From assembly GCA_949358305.1 (NCBI GenBank), contig OX442314.1:24545060-24609059 (forward strand): a stretch of DNA of 64,000 nt, given 5' to 3'. Positions within the stretch are counted from its first letter, which is position 1. The number at the start of each line of letters is the position of its first letter. The stretch comes from Strigamia acuminata (Eukaryota > Arthropoda > Chilopoda > Geophilomorpha > Linotaeniidae). Below the pieces are notes generated by a model. It worked only from the letters and a program-made list of their open reading frames with translations, ran no database searches and was not told the DNA's origin. Shown piece by piece: positions 45,101 through 55,700 of this stretch. A program made the translations under genes and the position numbers.

Positions 45101-45239
45101 TACCAGTTTGGCCAGACGCAGCTGTAGCTGAGGACACCAGACAGAGGAATAGGAAACGGAGAGTCGCTGTTGGCAAGGGACGCCTCCTGCTCCTCGCTCG
45201 CAAACTGATGACTCCACCTCCTCCTCCTTCTGGTTCCAT
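30996..45239 (-). CDS. LEV-10/Culd-like CUB-LDLa type I membrane protein, 4 exons, 863 aa
   Basis: Joined exons: 45239-45104, 40507-40366, 33856-33654, 33106-30996. All junctions are GT-AG and the split codons (phases 1, 2, 1) agree, giving one 863-codon frame. Layout: N-terminal region with a signal peptide (hydrophobic core LRFLFLCLVSSATA, about residues 27-40); CUB1 about 49-175, CUB2 201-335, CUB3 349-485, CUB4 494-630, CUB5 638-775; six-Cys LDLa module 777-819; membrane helix about 828-849; 14-residue basic tail. Five CUBs plus one LDLa and one membrane span is the plan of nematode LEV-10, which clusters acetylcholine receptors at neuromuscular junctions, and resembles insect Culd. A role as a surface receptor-clustering or trafficking co-factor is inferred from architecture only. 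The LDLa calcium site is degenerate. Start: ATG 45,239 has a strong context; an in-frame ATG at 45,254 is also possible. Confidence 0.85.
33185..33424. mobile_element. 240-bp TA-flanked MITE inside intron 3
   Basis: The ends CCGTATTTTACCGATTAAGA and CTCTTAATCGATAAAATACGG (inverted, 2 mismatches over about 28 bp including flanks) are bordered by TA on both sides, as in Tc1/mariner-pogo superfamily elements. It occupies nearly half of the 547-bp intron. No coding capacity. The right part has a GAGCCGCGGCTC palindrome. Confidence 0.75.
33654..33856 (-). CDS. Exon 3: second half of CUB1
   Basis: 203 bases between an extreme T-rich acceptor ending TTAG and the donor GTAAAATT. It encodes FQRLKVGRLVNTSLC, GFVQIIDG, PGFFCGEI and TSFVHIVFSAESFT. 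The C...G-x-x-x-I-x-D-G, FCG and final hydrophobic strand are the standard second half of a CUB domain. Phases match exons 2 and 4 exactly. Confidence 0.88.
36580..36886. repeat. 21-bp minisatellite in intron 2
   Basis: About 14 units of a 21-bp repeat. The typical unit is CCCAAAACATCCAATTTTTA plus G; earlier units on the left are diverged (AAATCATTTTCTGGCCTAAA). Because 21 is a multiple of three, the minus strand is open and would read MFGLKIGC-like heptads. This is a by-product of the repeat and not a gene. Confidence 0.95.
37203..37341. mobile_element. 139-bp hAT-type MITE with 8-bp target duplication
   Basis: Ends CAACGCTTCTCAA and (inverted) CAGCGCTTCTTAA match the hAT-type CAGNGNTTCTCAA terminus, and GCAATGTACCGGACCGGC follows as in many hAT MITEs. 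Flanks are GTCTACAA on the left and GTGTACAA on the right: an 8-bp duplication with one mismatch, the length hAT transposases make. Confidence 0.8.
37809..37825. repeat. Poly-C run (C17)
   Basis: Seventeen consecutive C followed by ACACACA. Unusual in this AT-rich setting. Confidence 0.95.
40366..40507 (-). CDS. Exon 2: first half of CUB1
   Basis: 142 bases between TTCCCTTTACAG and GTAATAAA. It encodes GRCNVTVDLNEEV... and ends in YKFDLGADRNDWIISI plus two bases of a split Arg codon. A Cys near the start, a second Cys about 28 residues on, and an aromatic-x-Phe followed by Trp-x-Ile-x-Ile fit the first beta strands of a CUB domain. Too short to be found by frame length alone; found by splice sites and phase. 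Confidence 0.85.
40508..45103. other. Intron 1 of the CUB-protein gene (4.6 kb)
   Basis: No coding sequence. 40,865-41,010 holds inverted, diverged units of the 31-bp repeat of the 27-kb MITE, and an ATAAATGCTCT-type end lies at about 41,127 (inverted). A-runs occur at 41,581-41,643 and 44,852-44,890. A CTCF-like word (CCGCCATCCAGTGGCAGG) is at about 43,111-43,128. Confidence 0.6.
40865..41140. repeat. Decayed relative of the 27-kb MITE
   Basis: Words such as CTAAATTGACTAAAACGACC and AAACAAAACGGCC are reverse complements of the 31-bp repeat at 27,091-27,431. AGAGCATTTATAG at about 41,125 resembles that element's end. A matching left end may be ATAAATGCTCT at 39,694, which would make a 1.4-kb element spanning exon 2, so it is more likely two separate fragments. 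Confidence 0.5.
45104..45239 (-). CDS. Exon 1: signal peptide
   Basis: It encodes MEPEGGGGGV, an Arg-rich stretch (LRARSRRR), then the hydrophobic core and SATAASGQT, a plausible signal-peptidase site. It ends with one base of a split Val codon before GTAAGTC, a strong donor. A possible acceptor (GTGTGTTTAG) ends at about 45,260, so an upstream 5' UTR exon may exist. The surrounding 45,100-45,500 is GC-rich compared with the rest of the region, as expected near a promoter. Confidence 0.8.
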
Positions 45240-48200
45240 GGCTGATGGTGGCATCAGCAAACCTAAACACACGACGCGATTCACCGACCCCTGTTATCCA
45301 TCTCGGTTGGTACATCACAAGCGGCGCGTGGACCAGTTCTAATCCATACGAACCGAGGCCAATATGGATGAAGCGAGTTGGAGAAACGACAAGACGCAAA
45401 CTCGCATCGAGCATCGAGCACCGACAGCATCAGCAGCATCAGCGGCATCAGCGGCGACTAGGACGCCGCTCGGTGCCGAATTGCGCATAGAATGGAACGA
45501 TGGTTGGAATTTTGTGCGAAAATCGATACTGGGTCTGTTCCAGTTTTACAGCCCCGAACACGGGGTACCAGCGCAGGTTTTGCTCACTTTTCTTCTTCTT
45601 GCACATTTCTTCAAACTTGGAAGGGATTTTGCCAGCCGAGTCTCGCTTCTCATATTTAGTCCTCGAAGATCAATAGCGATGCCCTGCAAGAATACATCGT
45701 AAATTTTCTTTAATATTCCTCCATCTTTTTTTCCTCGGTCACCCATTTCCAACAAAAATATAATCGTATTGGCTCTATTAAATGTATTAGTGTATACCAC
45801 ATTGAAATTATATTAACATTTTATGACGTGTTGCCAACTTTATTATCAGATTGTGAAGCTGGCGTCGCTAAACTTAAGTATATGCAAGATGATGTTTGAT
45901 CACACCCACTTTATGAAGAAATTAGCAATAGCTAGGCACCTCGAGGTAAAACAATCGGTTAGTTCTTTGTGTGTTATTTGAGTCAAACAATACGAAAATG
46001 TAAATTTAAAATGGATTTACTAATCATTGGAGTGGAAGGAGCGAACGAAGCATGTTAATCGGACATATTAATCAAATTCATTTGGTTTGGAAAATGGTAC
46101 GTCTAGTAGAATAACAAATTTTGTATAAATAATATTTATTTAACAATTTAAAAAAAAAATTGTTATTTTTTTATTTTAGTGGATTTTGATGAATTTAATT
46201 TTGATAGTGCTGTGCAGCAAAGCCCAAATAATAATTATTAATACAAGTATATATATTTTTTATTTTTAATAAAAGTTTTATTATCGCATCATCTTAATTT
46301 AAAATCAATAATTTTTAACTTTTTTGGAAACAATTATCTGGTCATTAATTAATTTTCAACAGTGCAATTGAAATGAACTCGAGTGACGACTGTTAAAAAA
46401 AATTTAATTTCATTGTACGTAAAAATAAAAAAAAAATAAAAACGAAAAAAAATAAAATGAAATGAAGCGGAAAAAAATTTAAGACGAAATGAATTTTTCT
46501 AAAAAGAATAATTTTTTTTTCTAACGTGGTGATGAAAACAAATTGAAGAAAAAGAAAAAAAAATGTTGTAGCATTATGTCGGAGGGTTGAGGGTGGGTCA
46601 TGCTCCTCACAAATAAGGATTTTCCGATGATGCGCACACCAAACTTAATGAAGCTGTCCATCAACGACAAATCTGTTCTCGTTTAATGCGCAAATTGTAA
46701 AGCAAAATTACATCAGACCGCATTCATTCTCTTTTTATTAATCGTCGTCTTCGACGCTGCATAGAAATGGCGCTTTTAGGGGGAAACAAACAAATAAAAA
46801 AAATAAAAAAAACATTTTTTTTAGACGGAGTTTCAATTTGGTGGCCGCATCAAGTCAACCTTTGGCCGTCTGAGAACAAAAACACCGTCAATCTTACAAG
46901 ATGTAGTCAGACGGCAACCAAACTCCATTTTAAAATTTCACTTATTTACAATGCAGATTAAATTGAACCATTAAACCATAAAATCATCAGATTAGAACAA
47001 ATATAATACAATAATAATTTATTAACTATAAATTATCTCCAAATCTTATGGGGTCACTACAAATTGAGTATAAACGTGCAAAAATTAAATTCACAATTAT
47101 AAAAATAGAAAAAAAAAAATCCTTTTTAATTTAAAAGCAAAATTAAAAATATATGATTAAAGCATTTATAGATTTGTGTTTTTTAATCGAGTTTCTCATC
47201 ATTAATAATTTCGTTTCCATTTCTCGTTTTATCTCCATTGTGGACGATCAAACGAGATTATTTTTGCCATAATCAAATAATTTTGACAAACTCGCTCAAA
47301 TACAATTTTTTTCTCCCTCAAAATTTAATGCCCCGCAATTAAATTCCACCAAAAAAAAATATTTGCTTAAAATAAACATCCACCATCAGAAAATTAAACA
47401 CGCAACAAGCACATCTAAAAATTAAAAAAATAAAAACACAAGTGACCACATGACTATCAAAGCCGAGTCGTAATCTCACAATTCATGTCGGCCGTAGCGC
47501 TGTCTTGAATCACACAACAAGTAAATAAAGACAGACAGCACTCGTTACATGTTGACATAAATTCAAAACAAATGTCGTTTTTACCATGTCAGTTGGTGAT
47601 GGCAGCCCCTATTTACAAAATTATTTGGCGTTTCCAACGTCCTCAAAGGTATTTCCCCTTCAGCTTCAACTGTGTGCATTACCATGACATTACTATGTGC
47701 CAGTAATGCGACAAAATAACCAAATAAACACAAGAATTGCACATTGCAATTTTTCACCACGCTATAAAATAGAAAATTAAAAACATGCACTCTGGATTTT
47801 TTTACGACAAAACTCAAATGGTGTTTCCTTATCTTCATCTTTTGGCTACGATCAAGTATTAAGAATTAAGAATATTTAATCTTCTTAGCTTTCCTGCATG
47901 GCCTTTACTCAATTTGCATCTAATATTCAAATTATATAATCCAATGAACTAGAGCAATGAATATTCTTATTCTATTGTGCTCCATTAAGTTTAAGCACTG
48001 TTTAAGTTTCGAATTATTACCACTAATAGTCCTCATTAAGTCAATACTGGCTTCCTCTTTGAGATATTGAATTAAATAAACCATCAAAGATCCTTATTAC
48101 ACCAAAGTTCATTCTGTGAAAGTCATTTTTAAGCATTTATCATATTTTCAGCTTCAGACATGATATTAAGAGGTTTCTTTTAAAAAAAAATTGAAGATGT

Positions 48201-49227
48201 TTTAAGAGCGTGTTTAAGAATCAAAGAAATCATAATTAGTGCTTAGCCGAAGTTCAAAGGTGGAGTTAATTTATTCCAGACAGTTAAGGGCGTGTGCAAT
48301 TCGATATTAAAGTTTTTAAATTAGTTAAAAGTATAAAAAAAAATAATAATAATTAAAAAGAAATTGTGTATATAAAACAATATGAAATAGTGGTAAATAA
48401 AAAAAAGAAAAGAAAACTCTTTTTGGTCTGTTTTTAATTAAAAGCGAATCTCATTGTGATATAATTAAGCCGTCGCGCGCACAACTTTAAAAAAAAGGAC
48501 AATTATTTTCCGCTCGGTTTACTGTAAATCGAATACGAGTTAAGTGTATTCCACGTTACGCTAATATAAAAAGTATTAATTTTTCAAAATGCATGCTGAG
48601 AGCTTTTATCACACATTTTCCTTTCATCTTTTTTCCTCCCACATTAGAATGTCGAAGAATGATTTCCCCAGTAAACCCGAGCTTTTACTGATGCAAATGG
48701 CTAAAAATTAAAGAAATCTAGCAACGAAGATCAGACAAATGTCGTTATTTAAGTGAAAATAAATGAAGAAATCGTTCGACTTTTGCCATTAACATGAAAT
48801 ATTGGATGCGAAGAACCTTTTAGTCTCAGCGCTGCATCGCAATCGAAAACTGTCTCGAGTTTTTCATTTCGCGAACGACTTCCCTTGTTCCAATTTAAAC
48901 CTAAACATTTCTAAACAAAAATTAAGTTTCAATTCGAATGGAGAACAAAGTCAACAAATAGAAAATTCAAGTATTTTCCAAAATTTCCCTTAAATGTTTA
49001 AAAACAATTGAATTCTGCATTTCCCAAAATGCAAAATGCAAAATAGGAAAATAACAGCCAACGACGAAGATTTTTGTCCCGAATTTTACTCCGACAGTAA
49101 CAAACAACCGAGACCCATCTCATGGATATTTCATTTCCTCGCCAAGAACACATTCAAATTTCGAGTCGACGTTTGCGAGCATTAAAGGCTTTAAGCCCAT
49201 TATGTAAAACTTTGCAAATGGCTGCTG
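45240..49227. other. 5' flank of the CUB-protein gene, then AT-rich non-coding DNA
   Basis: 45,240-45,500 is GC-rich, with a short CAGCATCAG-type triplet-like repeat (45,425-45,455), and probably contains promoter and 5' UTR. The rest shows only AT-rich simple sequence and no defensible exon. Confidence 0.5.
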
Positions 49228-49446
49228 ATGATATTGATGTGCGCTGTTCTCGTGTCTCGAACACATACGCTTACTTTTCCTTTCCTTTCAGGTGATCCGG
49301 AAAAAAGTAGTCAAGTTTCTGTATCCGATGAAGCATTGCCTTCGTATCGACCCAAAGTATCCAGTTGTCTAACAACAAACACTAAAAAAGAAGTGGAAAT
49401 AAGAAGTTCGCCCTCTCTCTGCTGCTCCGAGAAACACACAGAATAA
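49228..49446 (+). CDS. Candidate 72-aa secreted-peptide ORF or 3' exon
   Basis: Two readings of the same DNA. As one frame, ATG 49,228 gives MILMCAVLVSRTHTLTFPFL followed by SGDPEKSSQ..., a hydrophobic start then a polar 50-residue part with three Cys, ending in TAA. Alternatively TTTTCCTTTCCTTTCAG at 49,275-49,291 is a very good splice acceptor, and 49,292-49,446 is a terminal exon coding the polar part. A second frame after the same acceptor is open for 26 codons. No homology is recognised. The acceptor is the best part of the evidence. Confidence 0.25.
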   Translation: MILMCAVLVSRTHTLTFPFLSGDPEKSSQVSVSDEALPSYRPKVSSCLTTNTKKEVEIRSSPSLCCSEKHTE

Positions 49447-50186
49447 GATACAGGTAGCTTTCCAATCCACTCCAGGGAATTTGACCATAAAAAACTTTTT
49501 CTTTTTCTTTCTTTTAAATATCTAACGTCAACATCATCTTTAGTAACCTTGAGAGATAGAGAGGTCTTGTTTCTATATACCTTTTCTTGGTCGATGTAAA
49601 AAGCAGTCGGTGTTAATCAAATTAACTTTGAAAAAAATGTTTAAATAAGAATAAAAAAATAATCGGGGAGAGAAGTAGTTAATTTGAGGCATGCCACTAA
49701 CAACAAGCACACTTTTGACCTTTTTTTTTCTTTCTATTCATCCTTGTGTGCATTTAAACCGTTTCCATTCCCACTGAGTCGGAATTTGAAAGTAACGACA
49801 CTTGCGGCAACAGTTTAGGAATGTTCTTCTTCCCCTTCAGTTTTCCCATTGCAAGTTAATGAGGAAATAGCTCGTCCATGTTGGCACTGTATTGTGGCAT
49901 TGTAAATTGGCAAATGGCTTTTCTTTCCGCACAAATTGGTTCAATTGCATTAGTAACATCAAGAGTTCTATTCTAGACCGAAAGTAAATATTTCGAAAAC
50001 CTTTTAAAACCGATTTGCACGGGTGTTGGTAACTTCGTAATGCGCGAATCTGAGGTAATCTAACCCAAAGTTGAAAACAATACAGCCGACTAGGGTTGCC
50101 ACCTCTCCATTAACTTAACCTAACCTAGCCCAATGAAATATTTGCCTTAATTAATTCTGTAAGAATAATCTGCTTATCTTCCATAG
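49447..50186. other. Non-coding stretch
   Basis: AT-rich, no gene supported. A short run TTAACTTAACCTAACCTAGC at about 50,112-50,131 resembles telomere-type CCTAA units. Confidence 0.5.
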
Positions 50187-50590
50187 CAGGGGTTCTCAAA
50201 TTTTTTAGCATTGCGACCCATTTTTAAGACAAGCGATCTACCGCGTCCCACTTCATCATCGGTGCATTAAATTTTTTCAAAATGAACTACGACAGATTGT
50301 TACTCTTTTCCCATCCTACAAAATTCATCACTTTGGGGAATTACAATAGATACAAACCTCCATTTTTGAGAGATTTGGCGGGTTTTTCGAGGTTTTTCGA
50401 GAATTTTGGATGATTTTTGTAGATTTTGAAGGATTTTTGTGAGGTTTTTGTGAAGATTTTAGAGGATTTTGTAGCTTTTGCTAACCTGGAGTGTATTGCA
50501 ACCAATATACACATGCGACAAAAGGGCCCCCGATGCTTATGCTTAAATCCGGCCCTAATTAGGCACCAGTCTATGGGCCACACGCCTTTT
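50187..50590. mobile_element. hAT-like terminal fragments
   Basis: CAGGGGTTCTCAAATTTTTT at 50,187, followed by GCATTGCGACCC, is a typical hAT MITE left end. At 50,495-50,590, read on the minus strand, GGGCCGGATTTA and GGGGGCCC resemble the end of a different hAT family. I could not find matching right ends or target duplications, so these are called as fragments. Confidence 0.45.
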
Positions 50591-51269
50591 AGGGACTCAG
50601 CGACAACTGATCGGCATAATATTAATTTGATATTGAAAGAAAATTGCAATCAAGCTTTCTTAAATTGTTTCCAGAAAATAGAACAAAATTAATCAACTCA
50701 AACTAACGAAAACTTTAAGTTTAAGTCTCTACAGAACAAATACTGTATCAATGTAATGGCCCCCGACATTTCGACTGCCTAGAGGCAGCCACAAGGTTAA
50801 TTAATTAATTAGAATTAATCCGGCAACTGATCAATTAATGTATGTTATTGTAAGTTAAGAAATGCTACCTAGTTGGGTTGGAATGGAAACGTTACACTTT
50901 ACTGTTTAATTCATCACTCTGACAACCAGTATTTTATTTACAATACAATTTATGTTACAATATGGTCAAACAATTGATCAACACTGCTGCTTTTGGGCTA
51001 CACTAGAAGACATTCTTGATAATTTAACTGAAGGTTTTGTTGAGAGAGAACATTTTTCATTGGAAAAGAGGATGAGAACTGTCCTCCCCAAAGGAAGACG
51101 GGGAACAACTCTGTAGCTGACCATATCACCCGTCTCCTTTTTTCGCTGTCTATTTTAATTGGTAACACGATTTATAACACTCGGTGCACTTGACCTTAAG
51201 TAATCCCATTTTCCCCACACAATTCTGGTGAATAAAACTTACTTAAAACTTAAACATCTTTTATCTTCC

Positions 51270-51316
51270 AAAATAAAATAAAATAAAATAAAAATAAAAT
51301 AAAATAAAATAAAAAA
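51270..51316. repeat. (AAAAT)n microsatellite
   Basis: Nine or so AAAAT units, one with an extra A. Confidence 0.9.
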
Positions 51317-51599
51317 TTCTGCATTTCAATTTTAATTTCCCTTTTTCAATTTCCCACACGAAACAACGCAATAAGGAAATAAAACACCGACCGGAACAGC
51401 ACGTGAGGAAGAAAAAAAGCTAAGAATAAAATCTCCTACTAATAACTTCCTAATAAGAAAAAGAAAAAAAAATGGTGAGATTTAATGGCGCAGCGCAGCG
51501 ACGTCTTAATAACGAGAAAGGAATCAAAGGAGTGTGTTGGGGTAAAAGGACGAATTCATCAGGGACTTGTAGAAAGCGATCGTATATGACGCAGACACA

Positions 51600-51880
51600 G
51601 GTATAAAGGCATCAGGTTTGGGTAGGGGTTTTATTCCCAAAGGTACCCGGAGCCGCCATTCGGATCATGTGGAAGCCAGACGCCCACATACTCGTCCCTT
51701 CCTTCCCGCTACCAGGCAAAATATCATTGGCGCTCCCTTTGGGGCCGTAAGTGAAGCTCAGAGTTGCTGAATCACCAAAACCAAGTCTAGTGAAATGTGC
51801 GCCCCGACCACCAACCGACACGTTTTGCCACCGGTAACCAAGGAACGCAGCACTAATAAAGCTTGCTTCATATATATAGA
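51600..51880 (-). other. GC-richer island with an uncharacterised open frame
   Basis: About 250 bp of balanced composition in AT-rich DNA. The minus strand is open from 51,926 to 51,612 (104 codons). The part after TTTATTAG reads FLGYRWQNVSVGGRGAHFTR, then LGFGDSATLSFTYGPKGS. Glycine-rich and not low-complexity, but not a family I recognise. It could be an exon, a processed fragment or a repeat. Confidence 0.25.
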
Positions 51881-52194
51881 AAAATATTCCAACTTGAATT
51901 GTATATTTATTTCCATTTGTATTCAATACTGCGATTTAAGCTCTAGAGAAAACTCGTAGATAAAATAAACGAGTAGATAACTATTGTGTGTGTGTAGAAT
52001 AACATAAATAATTAAAATTCTTGTAAGTGTTTTTATGTACTAACAAGTGATTTGTACTTACATCAAGTCATCAGCTGTGGGTCAAATTTAACAAAGATAT
52101 TAGAGAGTTTGCGGGATGCATTTTCCCCTTATTTTGTGCCACGTTACATTATTTTAGTGCCATATCGTAAGGGGAAAATCTTTAGTGTATCGTT

Positions 52195-52290
52195 TTCAAC
52201 ACTAAATTAAAATATAGCGCAGCCAATCAGAATTGAGAACACTATATTGTTAGCTCCGCCCATTGGCAATGGCGAATATTTTGTTGTCCT
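52195..52290. repeat. Copy of a motif block shared with the 18.9-kb foldback element
   Basis: AGCCAATCAGA, then AACACTAT, then AGCTCCGCCCA, then a GCAATGGCG word occur in the same order and spacing as on the opposite strand at 19,190-19,270. Both are therefore copies of one dispersed sequence with CCAAT-box-like and YY1-like words. Confidence 0.6.
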
Positions 52291-52554
52291 GATCAAACAC
52301 ATCACAGTCGTAGGTACGTAGATTGAATGATAAGTGAGGCCCTAAATTGAATTTTAGGCCCAAAATCTACTCTCTACCGTGCCTTGAGCATGGGTCTCTA
52401 TTAGTGTGCAGGTGAAATCTCGGTTTTGTAAATAGAGCGCAGGTGTTCAAGTTTTCCACTATACTTATAGGCATAACGATAGTTTTTATAAGGGAAAAGT
52501 ACCTGCTACAAACTGTGTAATGAGAGCATTTACGACATCTATATTTTACCTTTA

Positions 52555-52741
52555 CAGTGGAGCCTTCTTATAACGAATTGCAAGAGACCCGAAAAATCTG
52601 TTTGTTATAACAAAAGTTCGTTACCGGTATATCAAAACTTTTTAACACGGTATTCTACGGCCAACCAACCAAGTCGTTTTTAACCATTCGTAATAACAAA
52701 AAATTCGTTCTATCATGGTTCGTTATAATGAGGTTCGACTG
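52555..52741. mobile_element. 187-bp pogo/Tigger-type MITE
   Basis: Left end CAGTGGAGCCTTCTTATAAC; right end (inverted) CAGTCGAACCTCATTATAAC. Both match the TcMar-Tigger/pogo terminal pattern. TA is present on both sides (52,553-52,554 and 52,742-52,743), the expected target duplication. No transposase. Confidence 0.88.
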
Positions 52742-52743
52742 TA

Positions 52744-55700
52744 CTTGGAAGCCCCTATAATTACAAGGGTCTATGGTTGTAAAGACCTGCCGAGTGGTTA
52801 GTTTGACACTGGACAGAAGCAGGAAACGTCCTATTTGCTCTGTGTTTATTGCTTGACTGTGCAAAAGTACACACAAAATATGTAGACAGAAAATATCACT
52901 TTTGCTTTTGCATCAAATGGATCTTGCGACCATCAAATAACTCCATTGTTCATTGTTCTGTCCGACTTGAAACCTTTTATATTAATATTAAACTTTTATA
53001 CTTTAATTCTTTATAAATAAGACCTGTTTTAAATCCCATTTTGTCATTTCATTCATTTCCTTGTACGAGAATACTGAAGGTGGGCACAGAAAGCAGTGTA
53101 AGAAAATCAAAAGCGAGCAAATCTTCGCCACCCAGTAACACTTGTGATCACGAACATGAAGGGAAAGAAAAGTCTACAATGCCCGCCAGGCTTCAGTGCG
53201 TCTTCGCCTTTTTCAATGTTTAGAATTTTCCCAAACGGAGAAAAAAAAACATTTTCCTTTTAAGTCATTGAATAAAACATCCTTTCCATCTCCATTAAGT
53301 CCAGAATAAACAATAGCCATGTAATCAATTTTTTTTTGTATTTTAGAAAAAAAATTTCAAATGATTTGTTTGTTTCTTTATTTATTTACACTCCAAAGAC
53401 AAAAGCGTTTCAGTCCCAACTCAAATAACAATTAAATATTAAATATTAAATAACTTATTATGTTTACATGATTTTCTTTTGTCAGGTAAAACCTCTGTTA
53501 CCATTATTGATATATTCTGTAAAGTTTCACCCAGAATTCAACACAAGTCCAAAAACTTTAGTTGGGTAGCTGGTTAATTGTTTCAAATTGTTTCAAATTG
53601 TTTCTAATGTGTGTTTGCAAACCAAAAACACAGAAAAACAATTTAGTTTCATTTTATTCATAAACCTCTCAGATATTTGGCATGCGATTGTCCACCTCTT
53701 GGCACATCCAGCTTAAAGCTAAGTTAAGCTTCTCTGCACTTCAGCAAAATCGCTTCTATACGTTGCAACTGAATGTGGCATAATACCATCTGCAAACAAG
53801 TTGTTGTTTGCACAGTTCGAACTTGTTACAAAAACCGCTTAAAGAAAAAAGATGCTTTTCACGAAGCAGCTACGATAGTGTCTAAAAATTCCAATATAGT
53901 TTCTGTGTTTACCCTGTTCTGTTTCACTAATGTATTATAAACAAGATACAATAAATAATAGTAAACACAGTCATAAAGTATTTTAGCCCAAACAGCATTT
54001 TAAACAACATATTTAAACAGCTTTTCTCGAATCTCGATTTAACTTCAAAAATGGTGACCGATTTAGCCCGTTTTCAGTCGCAGTTTTGTCACAGATTTTT
54101 AAGGTTGAAATTTGAATTTTTTATTGTAACATTATTTCAGCATGATTAAAATGCAAATCTATTGCCAGTTCGGTTATATTTTGAAAATTGTTTATTTTTT
54201 AATCATTTATCCAACTGGGCCAAAGTTTTGTCCTGCACTGTAGTCAATTTACTCGGCTTGATTTGCATTCCTGTAATTGTTTTGCACACCTTTAAATGAC
54301 TTTTCGAAAGCGTCTGGCGTCAATTACAAACTAAATGTGCAATTTACTACCAACTACGGTAAATGCGGTTAGTCGCTGTACTAAATTCCTTCACCAATTA
54401 AGCAACAATGAATCGGCCAGTGCTTTTATTTCAAAGTTGCAAGACTAACAACTGAAACTGGTCACAAAAAGAGCAGTTGAGCCCATCAACAAACTTTGTC
54501 CGGATGCTTTCTACGCCAAATGGAGTACTTTCGGGACAATTTGGCAACTTTGAAATTTTTAAGTTCAAGAACAATAGCTTAAAATGCGCCATTCTTTGCT
54601 CGGCACTGACTTGACAAAAGCCTGCCATGAACTCCTAACGAGCAAGTTGCACGAGCTATTCTAACGACGAAAATCTAATTATTCCTTCGATATAACCGTC
54701 ACAAAACAGATCAAAACTCGATTTACAATTAAACCTCTACCCAAAAATTAAAAAAAAAAATTAAATAAAAAAAAAAAACAATGAAATAAAACACAATCCA
54801 ATTTCTTCTACCTGTGAGGAAAACAAAAACGTTTCCACTACAAATCTCCTGCAGCACACAAATTCCATATTAATTCCTTCTCTCTCAGACGTCTCGGTAC
54901 AAGCATTGCAAATCTGAAAAGCGCAAGCAAAGCGCTCGTACTAAATCTTCTTAATGGTTAATTTCTAACATTTTGCATATGTAAACACAATTTAAAAAAA
55001 TGCATGAGTTGGGGTTAAATACGGATGGCTGTTTTACTCAAGTCGCCGAATAATCGATCGCATAAATGGCCTAACAAACCGGAACCGAATTGTGTACGTG
55101 TGCATACTTAGAAGATAGAATTTAGCAAAAATATCTTGTCATCGAATCGATGAGATTTAAGAGCCCGAGTGGCAATAAATTGGCCAGGAGGAGAGATGTG
55201 AGCGCGTTTTCTATGGCGCAGATGAAACTCCCTCGTTACCATCGATCAAAAGACACGAGAACAATTTGGACACGAGTTGCCTTATTGCATTCAGGCTTCA
55301 CTAATTTCCGACAGAAAATGATTATTTTGTCACTTGGGGAAGGCGCCATCGTCTGTTGTTTACCTTACACCATGCTCGTTCGGATGCCAAATAAGAATGC
55401 AACACATTCCTTCTGATCGACGACACAAACTAGCGGAAGCGCCGAAAGAATATATCAAAAAAACGAAACTTTCTCACCTAATGGTTACCCAATTTGTTAC
55501 ACTGTTTATTACTTTAAGCGAACGGCAAGAAATTTTTTATTACAAATATCCATTTACCGCACTCAGCAATGTATATACTTCTACTTTGCTACTGCTCATT
55601 TATTTACCAATAACAATACTAATAAAACTTTCCCACCCAACGTAAACAACAAAGATTTATATCTCATTTATTTACCAGTAACAATGCTAATGGGATTCCC

